In this document: positions 8,766 through 16,453 of the stretch, piece after piece
Layout of the letters: every line of letters begins with the position of its first letter
Position numbering within the stretch: the first letter of the stretch is position 1
Origin: Desulfobulbaceae bacterium
GTDB lineage: Bacteria > Desulfobacterota > Desulfobulbia > Desulfobulbales > SURF-16
Length of the DNA stretch: 64,000 nucleotides
Direction of reading: 5' to 3'
Assembly: GCA_020444175.1 (NCBI GenBank)
Contig: JAHLLM010000006.1
Location: forward strand, 68,204-132,203
Translations under genes and position numbers: made by a program
The notes under the pieces: generated by a model
The model's database searches: none
The model's input: only the letters and a program-made list of their open reading frames with translations
Told to the model about the DNA's origin: nothing

Positions 8766-9051
8766 TCCCAAAGTATAATAAGAATTTTCGTTATTTTAGG
8801 TTCAAGCCATATCTTAAAATAACAAAACTTGAAACAAAAAGAAAATAAAAAGAGCGCTGCGTGGGACGATACCAGACGTTATCTTAACGTGGCCGCTATC
8901 TTGGTCGGTCTGGGGAGAAATGCCGTGTAGCCAATTCAAAAAATCAGGGATGTTCTTAAGTAAGCAGGACAATCTGGAATATAGGTATATTGGCTCTCTT
9001 TACGGTCAAACATTTAGGGAGGTATCGTTACTTTCATCCCCGTGAAGATTC
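8766..9051. other. Intergenic stretch without recognisable gene
   Basis: AT-rich 5' region of the fic gene followed by a GC-richer segment (about 8855-8940). No ORF, tRNA or clear attachment site was recognised. It leads into repeat R2a. Confidence 0.5.
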
Positions 9052-9170
9052 AATATAGATATCTTGACTTTTGAAATCAGGAATAACTGCATATTCCTGT
9101 GACAGATAATCCGTATTTTCCATCATGTTTTTCGCACGAAGACCCGAATCCTCTTTTAAAGACCACTAAA
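9052..9170 (+). repeat. Repeat R2, copy a (leader of recombinase gene)
   Basis: About 119 bp closely matching 40840-40957 in the same orientation. Shared blocks are AATATAGATATCTTGACTTT, ATTCCTGT(G/C)ACAGA, AATCCGTATTTT(C/T)CATCATG, TTTTTCGC, CCCGAATCCT and GACCACTAAA. Here it sits directly before the tyrosine recombinase; the second copy has no recombinase after it. It may be a conserved leader, a recombination site or the edge of a mobile unit. Confidence 0.8.
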
Positions 9171-9193
9171 TAATCTTGAAAAGGAGGGATACC

Positions 9194-10030
9194 ATGAAAG
9201 TTGCCAATGCCATCAATTTCTGCCAGCAATATCATAAGATAAATTCTAGGCCCAACACCGTAAAAAATTACGAATTTCTCCTTGGCAAGTTTGGGAAATT
9301 ATACAATGATAGAGAAATAGATTCCATTACAACCGAAGAAATCATCTCTTTCCTTGCAGGCATGTCCGAAGGCAGAAAACAGAACACCAAACGGAGCAGG
9401 TTTACAACCCTTTCAGCTTTCCTCAATTTAATTATCAATACGCTTCTACCTGAGATGCGGAATCCTTGTCAGTCTCCTGCTGCCAAGAATCTTTTTCGTA
9501 AACCAAAAACATATCAATGGACCATTTTTGATAAAGACACTGTGGATGAAGCAATTTTTAGAACGCTGAACGCTCGAAACAGAATTATGCTTGAACTCAT
9601 GGCAAGGGGTGGGATGAGAATAAGTGAGGTGCTTGGTCTCAAACCAGCAGATATTGATGACCAAAAACTACTGCTACATGATCCCAAAAGTGGAAGAGAG
9701 CAAGAAATCGTGTTTATTCCTAAAAAAATATGCGGGCGGCTCCTGGATTATGTCAGATACAAGGGCATTCGTGCTGATCAGAGAATATTTCCGATCACCT
9801 ACGCTGGCGCAAGAAAAATGGTGGTAAAAGTTGGAGAGATGGTGGGGATCAAGCTTCGTCCCCATGATCTTCGCCGGCATGCAGCGACTTATGCCTCAAG
9901 ATCTGGTGTACCAATTGAAATTGTCTCGAAGATAATATTGCGGCATTCTGACCTGTCGACCACTCAAAGATATCTTGGAAAGGTGTCAGACTATGAGGCA
10001 ATCAGGTGGATAGAAAATCTGTATGGTTAA
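9194..10030 (+). CDS. Tyrosine recombinase/integrase
   Basis: About 278 residues: an N-terminal SAM-like core-binding domain (NTVKNYEFLLGKFGKL) and a C-terminal catalytic domain with the full tyrosine set: Arg in ARGGMRISEVLGL, HDLRRHAATYA (H-x-x-R), the His of HSDLSTTQRYLG and the nucleophilic Tyr in the same motif. It would catalyse site-specific strand exchange without ATP. The start is ATG 9194 with AAGGAGG at 9180-9186; an upstream in-frame TTG at 9176 lies before that site. Repeat R2a is its 5' leader and a terminator follows at 10042, so it is an independent unit on the left border of the metal island. Whether it moves the island is not shown. Confidence 0.93.
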   Translation: MKVANAINFCQQYHKINSRPNTVKNYEFLLGKFGKLYNDREIDSITTEEIISFLAGMSEGRKQNTKRSRFTTLSAFLNLIINTLLPEMRNPCQSPAAKNLFRKPKTYQWTIFDKDTVDEAIFRTLNARNRIMLELMARGGMRISEVLGLKPADIDDQKLLLHDPKSGREQEIVFIPKKICGRLLDYVRYKGIRADQRIFPITYAGARKMVVKVGEMVGIKLRPHDLRRHAATYASRSGVPIEIVSKIILRHSDLSTTQRYLGKVSDYEAIRWIENLYG

Positions 10031-10041
10031 TTATCGAGACC

Positions 10042-10074
10042 AGGGCGGAGGAGGGAATTGCCCCCGCCCTTTTT
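10042..10074 (+). terminator. Rho-independent terminator of recombinase gene
   Basis: Stem AGGGCGG/CCGCCCT followed directly by TTTT, 12 bp after the recombinase stop. Confidence 0.85.
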
Positions 10075-10176
10075 CGGAAAGACACAGTAGTAGTATCAAC
10101 TTTAAACCAAGAAATTTTTTGGAGACCTTTCCTTTGGCAATTATAAGCGTTGATGAAAGATATCTCTGTTTATCCT

Positions 10177-12315
10177 CTAAAATCTTAGCCTCATTCCAAT
10201 TCCGGCATCATAATCTGAATCATGATTGGCAATAAAGGAAACCTGTTTAGTCAGCATCCACTCCAGACTGTAACTCCACTCATCATCCGTATTGGCCGAC
10301 CAATGGAAAAAAAGGCGGGGGAAAAGCTGGAGTTCACTGCCAAAAGTAAGCCGCCAGTCATTCTCCGTGTCGTAGCGCACTTCGCTCTCGATATACAGGG
10401 GCAGGACATAACGAACACCTAAGGTGCCACGTGTTTCCAGCTCATCATCCTCTTTGGAAAATTCTCCGCCAGCAAAAACAGAGAGAAAACGGCTCAGATA
10501 CCTCGTGTAATAAGGTTCTGCGTCGAAATCACCCTGCCAGTCCGAATTCCACTCAAGGCCAAGCCCATTCCGGGTATTTGAAACGAGCAGTTCTCCGGCA
10601 TTCATGTGACTCATGATATCCGCCTCACCCCAGGCGAAAAAATCAGAATCAAACATCTCATCCTTACTTGCTTTTTTCGCCTCTTCCAGAGCCGGATCGA
10701 TGACGGAGCCCTCATAATGAACCACCCTGGCCATGCCGCCCATCATGTGGTAGAGAATATGGCAGTGAAAAAACCAGTCTTTCTCTTCATTGGCCAGAAA
10801 CTCAAATACCGTGGTAGCCATGGGGGGTACATCAACTGTATGCTTAAGCGGCGCGTGATCCCCCTGACCATTTAACACTCTGAAAAAATGGCCATGCAGA
10901 TGCATGGGATGACTCATCATGGTCTTGTTGACCAGCTTGAAGCGAACATTTTCTCCCTGCCGGATAAGGATCTTGTCTGCCTCAGCCAGGGTGATATTAT
11001 TAAAGGACCAGATGTAACGATCCATATTGCCGGTCAACTCCAGAACAACCTCGCGCACCGGATTTCCTTCAGGTAAACGAGTATTTACCGGTGAGCGCAG
11101 CTGGGAATAGGCAAATATCTCATACTCTTTGATTTCTTCAGCCTGGGACTCCATCTGCATGCCCTTCATGCCATGCTTCATATTATGTTCATGTTTCATA
11201 TCCTGCCCGGATCCCATCTTGTGTTGCATCGTATCGTCACCATGCATGCCAGACATGGAACCATGGTCCATCATGCCCATCATTGTATATGGATTCGGAG
11301 GGGGAATATCGGGAGCCGCCACTTTCCTGCCGGTACCAATAAAGGCGGAGCTATAACCTGAACCATCCTTGGCAGTGGCCCGAAACTCACAGGCAACATT
11401 CTCTGGAACAGTCAGCAGAAAATCATAGGTCTCAGCTATTGCTATGGGGACCTGTTTCACCCTGATCGGTTCCACATCCATGCCGTCAGCGCTTATCAGT
11501 TGCATGAAGCCTTTAGCGTATTGCAGGGTAAAATAACTGGCAGCAGCCCCATTGATCACCCTGAGCCGTATTGTTTCCCCTGGCTGAAACTGATCAATAT
11601 CAAGTGACGGCTGGCCATTCATTAAAAAAGCATCGTAAAATACATCCGAAACATCCATGGGTGGCATGCGGACAAAAGACTGTTTCAAGCGCCCGAGAAC
11701 AGCATCATTAGCAATAATACGGTTCCAACTCTGGGCAGTTCCCTTGCGAATGGAATACCATTCACTGCCGCGTTTTAATGTTCTCAAGACTTCCATCGGA
11801 TTTTCATCAGTCCAGTCGGAAAGAAGCAGTACCAGATCATGATCAGCCTGAATTTTTTTCTGCATCGGCTGGATGACAATGGATCCATACAACCCCTGTT
11901 GTTCCTGTAGATTGGTGTGGGAATGATACCAATACGTGCCGGAGTGCTTAAGCTCAAAGGTAAAGGTGTGATCTTTGCCAGGAAGAATAGGCATGGTGGT
12001 GACATAAGGAACTCCGTCATACTGGTTGGGTAGCAGGATGCCGTGCCAGTGAATCGATGTTTCTTCATCAAGGTTATTTTGTACCCTGATGATCGCCTTG
12101 TCTCCCTCGTCAAAATAGAGGGTGGGGCCGGGAATCTGGCCATTGATTGCCAGTGCCTGACGATCCTGCCCGGCAAAGTTAACTGTTTTTTGATCAATAA
12201 TGAGATTGTATTCCACAATTTTGGCTGAGCTTGTGGAGGCAAAGAAAAAAAACACAACAGCAACAAGAAGAATTTGACAGGTTGACAACGGAAAATACTT
12301 TGGCCTGATTTTCAT
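10177..12315 (-). CDS. Multicopper oxidase (CopA-type) fused to CopB-like barrel
   Basis: 712 residues with a signal peptide (LLVAVVFFFFASTSSAKI). Three cupredoxin domains carry all four copper motifs: HWHG, YWYHSHT, HPMHLHGHFF and WFFHCHILYHMM. A His/Met-rich linker (about 345-395, MMDHGSMSGMHGDDTMQHKM) resembles PcoA/CopA copper-binding repeats. After the oxidase ends (~555) comes a further ~155 residues (YYTRYLSRFLSVFAGGEF, ETRGTLGVRYVLPLYIESEV, then alternating strands ending in GIGMRLRF) that resemble the C-terminal half of outer-membrane CopB and end in the typical terminal Phe. In most bacteria CopA and CopB are separate genes. The fusion would tether the periplasmic oxidase to the outer membrane (inference). 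It is the last gene of the leftward copper cluster. Confidence 0.88.
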   Translation of the reverse strand: MKIRPKYFPLSTCQILLVAVVFFFFASTSSAKIVEYNLIIDQKTVNFAGQDRQALAINGQIPGPTLYFDEGDKAIIRVQNNLDEETSIHWHGILLPNQYDGVPYVTTMPILPGKDHTFTFELKHSGTYWYHSHTNLQEQQGLYGSIVIQPMQKKIQADHDLVLLLSDWTDENPMEVLRTLKRGSEWYSIRKGTAQSWNRIIANDAVLGRLKQSFVRMPPMDVSDVFYDAFLMNGQPSLDIDQFQPGETIRLRVINGAAASYFTLQYAKGFMQLISADGMDVEPIRVKQVPIAIAETYDFLLTVPENVACEFRATAKDGSGYSSAFIGTGRKVAAPDIPPPNPYTMMGMMDHGSMSGMHGDDTMQHKMGSGQDMKHEHNMKHGMKGMQMESQAEEIKEYEIFAYSQLRSPVNTRLPEGNPVREVVLELTGNMDRYIWSFNNITLAEADKILIRQGENVRFKLVNKTMMSHPMHLHGHFFRVLNGQGDHAPLKHTVDVPPMATTVFEFLANEEKDWFFHCHILYHMMGGMARVVHYEGSVIDPALEEAKKASKDEMFDSDFFAWGEADIMSHMNAGELLVSNTRNGLGLEWNSDWQGDFDAEPYYTRYLSRFLSVFAGGEFSKEDDELETRGTLGVRYVLPLYIESEVRYDTENDWRLTFGSELQLFPRLFFHWSANTDDEWSYSLEWMLTKQVSFIANHDSDYDAGIGMRLRF

Positions 12316-12582
12316 TTTTTCCTCATTTCTGGTTTTATTTGGGTAGAACGTCCGTGACGTTATTCATCACTGAAGCATGTTAGAAAAGCAAGTTCCTTTC
12401 TTCATTTCTGAACTCTAAATTAGCCTTATTGGAAAAATGTTTTCCCACAAAAACTTGTTTATCCATTTTTTTAATTAACAAACAAAAGACATAGGCTAAG
12501 TCTATAGGAATGGGAGAAATTCATCAAATAAAACTCTGCTGCAAAAAAGAATTCTTGATTCCAAAAAGAGATCATCCGACAA

Positions 12583-13125
12583 TCAAATAATTTCTTCAAT
12601 ATCAACTGCCAGGCTTTGCTTTTCAGGATGGCCTAGATATTGTTTTTCAATTATTCCTTTATTGTTAACCAGATATAAAATCGGAAAAATTACGCCTGTT
12701 CCAAATTTTTTATGCAAGGATTTATTTTGATCAATTAATAGCGGATATGAAATTTTAATTTTTTTATAAAGTGCGGCCACCTTCTTTGCAGCTATTCTTC
12801 CATGGACTATCGCTACTATAGAAAAATCTTTATCCATAAAAGTGGTCTGCAACTTTTCCATTTCCGCAAGAAAGCTGTAACAGGCAGGACATGTAGGTGA
12901 AAAAAATATCACCAGCAATGTCTTTCCTTGCAGAGATTTGCTTTGAATAAATTCCCCTTGGGCTGATATCAGTTCAAATTCTGGCATCTGGACTTTATCT
13001 GTAAGCACCTTGCTTGATGCCGGTAAATATGATGAGGAATGTTCACTCTCGTCTTTCTCACAACCAGCAAGGACCAAAAGGGTAATGCCAAGCATTATGT
13101 ACAAAACCAAAATGAATCGTTTCAT
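12583..13125 (-). CDS. TlpA/redoxin-like thioredoxin lipoprotein
   Basis: 180 residues. A lipoprotein signal with lipobox LAGC (Cys 22) precedes a redoxin domain with the CPAC active site at 79-82 (LVIFFSPTCPACYSFLAEME) and a late cis-Pro-type segment (GVIFPILYLVNNKG). TlpA-like proteins are periplasm-facing thiol reductases or oxidases that keep cytochrome or copper-binding cysteines reduced. In this copper cluster it may repair copper-damaged thiols or help metallate the oxidase (inference). It lies between the oxidase and the HD-GYP gene on the same strand, with about 270 bp to the oxidase gene, so cotranscription is uncertain. Confidence 0.85.
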   Translation of the reverse strand: MKRFILVLYIMLGITLLVLAGCEKDESEHSSSYLPASSKVLTDKVQMPEFELISAQGEFIQSKSLQGKTLLVIFFSPTCPACYSFLAEMEKLQTTFMDKDFSIVAIVHGRIAAKKVAALYKKIKISYPLLIDQNKSLHKKFGTGVIFPILYLVNNKGIIEKQYLGHPEKQSLAVDIEEII

Positions 13126-13231
13126 TTTATCCTCTGGTTAGGCATTAAGTTGTAATGTCTAATCATTCTTTCTTTCGATGGCTGGCACAAAACAACATGT
13201 TTTCATCTAATTATAATAAGCATTAGCAGCT

Positions 13232-14311
13232 TTAGTTCATTTTTACTTGATCAAACAAAATGTCTGAAAACATATCAAGAAGTTCCGGATCAAAATGAGA
13301 GCCGGCATCTTCCTGTATAATTTTTATCGCAGCTTCTTTTTTCATAGCCTTCCTGTACGGACGATCAGTGGTCAAGGCATCAAAAACATCGGCAATGGCA
13401 ATTATCCTGGCGGCCAGGGGAATGTCATTTTTTCTAAGACCATCAGGATACCCACTGCCGTCAAACCATTCGTGGTGATGACGGACGCCTCTAATGACCT
13501 CTTCCATTTCATCCACATGTTCCAGAATATTTGCTCCGATTTCAGGGTGATTTTTCATTATCTCTTTTTCTTCAGGAGAAAAAATACCACCTTTGCGCAA
13601 TATGGCATCATCAATGCCAATCTTGCCAATGTCATGCAGAATGGCGCCTAGTCTTAAATCTTCTTTTTCTTTTGTGGATAAATTGAGAGCTTCAGCTAAT
13701 TGTAATGAATATTGGCTCACCCGTCTGGTATGTCCACCTGTATAGGGATCCCGGCTGTTGATTGCCTCGGCCAGAGCCTCAGCGGTATGGAGAAAGGCAT
13801 CGTGGAGTTTTTCATATAAAGTAGCATTTTCCAGAGCAATCGCTGCCTGGCTTCCCAGAGAACAAAAAATCTCTAATTCAACACTAGAGAATTCATGGGT
13901 ATTTCCGGATATTCCCAGCAAGCCATATGCCTCTCCTTTTATTTCAAGAGGGGCAAAAACCATGTCAGACAAAAACGGCATTTGGCGACGCTGAAACCGG
14001 AGGTCATCATATGCAAGGACTTCATTCAACGTGATAACAGCGCCCTTGTGAACAATGCAATGATCAAAAGACCTGATGTCATGAAACTCTTTTACCGGCA
14101 TCTCAACCTGATCAAAGCCTTGCGACCTATGCAGAGTCAGAATCGTTTTCGTTTCGTCAAGTAAAAGGATAAGAACCTTTTCGGCTTGCATGAGTTTTGC
14201 TGTTTTTGCCAAAACCATTTCCTCTACCTCGCCTAAATTCAAGGTTGAGTTAATCGCTTTAGACAAATCATGAAGGCTCTTTAACGAATCGATAATCTTT
14301 GCTTCATCCAC
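13232..14311 (-). CDS. GAF-HD-GYP cyclic-di-GMP phosphodiesterase
   Basis: 359 residues. An N-terminal GAF sensor (about 10-160) is joined to an HD-GYP domain with HD at 216-217 (LGAILHDIGKIG), HHEWFDGSGYPDGL at 269-282 and the metal-binding DVFDALTTDRPYRKA. HD-GYP enzymes hydrolyse cyclic di-GMP to pGpG or GMP. There are no membrane segments, so it acts in the cytosol and its GAF probably reads a soluble or redox signal. The same-strand copper neighbours suggest metal or redox stress feeds into c-di-GMP control, which is inference; it may simply be a passenger. Confidence 0.9.
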   Translation of the reverse strand: MDEAKIIDSLKSLHDLSKAINSTLNLGEVEEMVLAKTAKLMQAEKVLILLLDETKTILTLHRSQGFDQVEMPVKEFHDIRSFDHCIVHKGAVITLNEVLAYDDLRFQRRQMPFLSDMVFAPLEIKGEAYGLLGISGNTHEFSSVELEIFCSLGSQAAIALENATLYEKLHDAFLHTAEALAEAINSRDPYTGGHTRRVSQYSLQLAEALNLSTKEKEDLRLGAILHDIGKIGIDDAILRKGGIFSPEEKEIMKNHPEIGANILEHVDEMEEVIRGVRHHHEWFDGSGYPDGLRKNDIPLAARIIAIADVFDALTTDRPYRKAMKKEAAIKIIQEDAGSHFDPELLDMFSDILFDQVKMN

Positions 14312-14369
14312 CGCTCTTCTCTTTTTTTAAATTTTAATAGCGTGTGGGGTCTACAAGTTTCAATTACAC

Positions 14370-14903
14370 CTATAGTTTTAGAATCTGAAAAATTGTATCA
14401 ACAGAAGGACGATCTGCAGGTCCTTCACCAACATGGCATAAACGGACAATACCCTTTGGATCAATTAATACATCGCCCCCTCGTTGGTAAATATCTCCAT
14501 TTGTTTTTTTCAGCTGATGCCCTTTTAATATTTCTTTACAATAGGCCCACCATGTCTTTGGTCCCCAAATGTCCCAAAAGGAGGCGGAGAACATGCCATA
14601 AGCCGCGTATAACTCTCTCGTCTCATCAACAAACAGTGGCCAATTAAAACTCGTTTCGTTTATATATTTGTGAGCAAAATAGCGAGACTCAAAGGTAACA
14701 ATTACAATCTTTACATTGTACTTATTGAATTCTTTTTCGTTTTCCCGCAACTGCGAAAGATGCGCACGGCAAGGCAGTCATCCAAGATGACGGAGGAAAA
14801 CCATGAGCAGCCAATTTCCTGTATAGTCTTTCAAATGATGAATATTATTTTCACTATCTGAAAGGCTAAAAGAAATTGCAGAAAGTCCGGTCATTTTTAT
14901 CAT
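14370..14903 (-). CDS. Selenocysteine peroxiredoxin-like protein (UGA at 14778-14780)
   Basis: The usual ORF here starts only at the internal ATG-like region (14750) and lacks its active site. Reading through one TGA (14778-14780) gives a complete 177-residue protein from ATG 14903, preceded by AGGAAAG. The upstream frame encodes MTGLSAISFSLSD, then NWLLMVFLRHLG, the TGA at codon 42, then LPCRAHLSQLRENEKEF. This is the peroxiredoxin-like (AhpC/TSA-related, SelL-like) active-site context F-x-R-x-x-G-U-x-x-C, with Sec at the first position of a CxxC-type motif and Cys at codon 45. The downstream part (VKIVIVTFES, WPLFVDETRELYAAYG, GGDVLIDPKGIVRLCHVG) is typical of the family. A possible SECIS-like hairpin (CCG-TGCG/CGCA-CGG) begins 9 nt after the TGA. 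Likely role: thiol or peroxide reduction during copper stress. Confidence 0.82.
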
Positions 14904-14928
14904 ATTACTCTTTCCTGTATCAATATAA

Positions 14929-15564
14929 TCATTTTTTCAATCGTGGAAGAAAGGCCGGAACTTTAAGAACATAGGAATTGTAAGCTTCACCAAACTCCTT
15001 TCTCACCAGAGACTCTTCCTGTTTTGCCAGACGGATATAGACAACCAGCAGAATCGGAAACATTATCAAGGTGAGCAGTGTAGGCCACATCAGCAGAAAA
15101 CCAAACATGATTAAAACAAAACCGTCATACTGTGGATGTCTCACCCTTCCATATATCCCGGTGTTAGCAAGTTCCCCTTTTTGCTGAGCAGCATGGAGAA
15201 CCACCCACCCTCTGTAAATGATATAGAACCCGGCAATGATGAACAGATTCGCAATCAGGTGAATAGGGTTACTGTGGGGATCACCTTCAAATCCAAAAAT
15301 TGTATACCAAAGGTGACCGCTGCCGTGGGCAAAGATATCTGTCTGGGGAAATTTGGCCTGCAGCCAACCGGAAAGAAAATAGATGGTCAGCGGGAAGCCG
15401 TACATTTCGACGAACAGGGCCACAATAAAGGCGGAAAAAACACCTAGGCTCCGCCAGTCAAGGCTGGTTTTCGGTTTAATGAAACTGAAGGCAAAAAAGA
15501 TAAATATTGCTGAATTCATTATAACAATAGGCCATAAGCCATATGCAGGAATTGTTTCATTCAT
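14929..15564 (-). CDS. Isoprenylcysteine methyltransferase-like (ICMT/PEMT) membrane protein
   Basis: 211 residues with four to five hydrophobic helices. The C-terminal signature GIYGRVRHPQYDGFVLIMFGF, followed by RLAKQEESLVRKEFGEAYNSY, is the SAM/lipid-binding core of the ICMT/PEMT/NnrU-like family. Members methylate membrane-associated substrates, but the substrate of the bacterial copper-island versions is not known. The ATG overlaps the stop of the DUF2933 gene (ATGA), so the two are translationally coupled, and it is followed after 25 bp by the selenoprotein gene. This pair is often met in copper-resistance clusters, as I recall the family context. Confidence 0.82.
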   Translation of the reverse strand: MNETIPAYGLWPIVIMNSAIFIFFAFSFIKPKTSLDWRSLGVFSAFIVALFVEMYGFPLTIYFLSGWLQAKFPQTDIFAHGSGHLWYTIFGFEGDPHSNPIHLIANLFIIAGFYIIYRGWVVLHAAQQKGELANTGIYGRVRHPQYDGFVLIMFGFLLMWPTLLTLIMFPILLVVYIRLAKQEESLVRKEFGEAYNSYVLKVPAFLPRLKK

Positions 15565-15794
15565 GATGTGCCTCCCTGGTGATTACTGTGGTCATCATGT
15601 TTGCCATTATGCCCTCCATGTCCTTTATGCATGAAAATGTGCATAATTGGACAGAGCAAAAAAATCAGGTATGGTAACGCTCCCATGATATGGGCTCTAT
15701 GCTCGGCCCACAGGAAAAAACCGCCAATTAAAATAAAGAGAAGAAACGCGATCCCCTGACCATTCAAGGTGCTTTTGGAATTATTATCACTCAT
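15561..15794 (-). CDS. DUF2933 small membrane protein
   Basis: 77 residues: two hydrophobic helices (IAFLLFILIGGFFLWAEHRAH and LPYLIFLLCPIMHIFMHKGH) followed by a His/Gly-rich tail (GHGGHNGKHDDHSNHQGG). This matches DUF2933, a short membrane family found beside copper-transport genes. The LCPIMHIFMHKGHGGH segment could bind metal. It overlaps the ICMT-like gene by 4 bp. Confidence 0.85.
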   Translation of the reverse strand: MSDNNSKSTLNGQGIAFLLFILIGGFFLWAEHRAHIMGALPYLIFLLCPIMHIFMHKGHGGHNGKHDDHSNHQGGTS

Positions 15795-15843
15795 AACGCA
15801 CCTCCTGATAATTTCCCTTGGTTAAGAGAATCTTTATCTTGCC

Positions 15844-15871
15844 GGGCAAGTCATCTTTTGACAATTTGCCC
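15844..15871 (-). promoter_or_regulatory. Intra-cluster hairpin
   Basis: GGGCAA/TTGCCC stem with further internal pairing (TTGTC/GATGA-type) between the Met-rich gene and DUF2933. It has no T-run. It may protect or separate transcript segments (inference). Confidence 0.4.
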
Positions 15872-15896
15872 AACACATTTGCCTTTTATTCAGCTG

Positions 15897-16388
15897 TTAT
15901 TTTTCCATCATCATTTCCTGCTGGCTCATCATGCCGCGCATCATTTCCATCATCATTTTCATCTTACCCTCCATCATCTGCATTCGGTTGTCATCTTGAC
16001 CTCCCATCATCATCCCCTTGCCGCCCATCATGCCGCCCTTGCTTTTCATGTTCTCCATCATGGGCATTTGGTCGGACTTCGACATTTTGGATGAATCCAT
16101 GTCGCCCATCATCATTCCCTTTCCCCCCATCATTCCCATCATTTTCATGCCATCTTTCATCTGCTGCATATGCTGATGCATGAGGGCTTTCTGTTCTGTC
16201 GGGCTTTGTGCTGCCTCCATTTTCTGGCGGGACTCTTCCATCTTCATGATGGTAGAGTCTGTTTGGTCCTGAGTCACTTCAATCGTTTGTTGATCTGCAG
16301 ATTCAGGATGATGCGCCTGGTCTGCCCAAGCCGGAAGAGCTGTAGCTATAACTAATATTAAGGTTGAAGCTAAAATAATTTTTTTCAT
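15897..16388 (-). CDS. Methionine-rich periplasmic copper-binding-like protein
   Basis: 163 residues from ATG 16388, chosen because AGGAGG lies nine bases before it. A signal peptide (MKKIILASTLILVIATALPAWA) is followed by a helical segment and a tail dominated by MMGGKGMMMG and MMEMMRGMMSQQEMMM motifs, about one quarter Met. Such clusters bind Cu(I) through thioether sulfur. It sits just downstream of copA on the same strand. A second, independent Met/Gly-rich protein is at 39145-39630. No catalytic domain is visible; sponge or chaperone for Cu(I) is the likely role. Confidence 0.75.
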   Translation of the reverse strand: MKKIILASTLILVIATALPAWADQAHHPESADQQTIEVTQDQTDSTIMKMEESRQKMEAAQSPTEQKALMHQHMQQMKDGMKMMGMMGGKGMMMGDMDSSKMSKSDQMPMMENMKSKGGMMGGKGMMMGGQDDNRMQMMEGKMKMMMEMMRGMMSQQEMMMEK

Positions 16389-16453
16389 TTGAGTCCCTCC
16401 TGAGAACATGATTTAAAAAGAGGATCAACCACCATGGTTGTCCTCCTGTGCAA

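Noticed and set aside
15818-16183. Frame rich in Ser, Pro, Phe and Cys opposite the Met-rich gene
   Set aside because: Reverse complement of ATG repeats; the minus-strand gene has signal peptide and ribosome-binding site.
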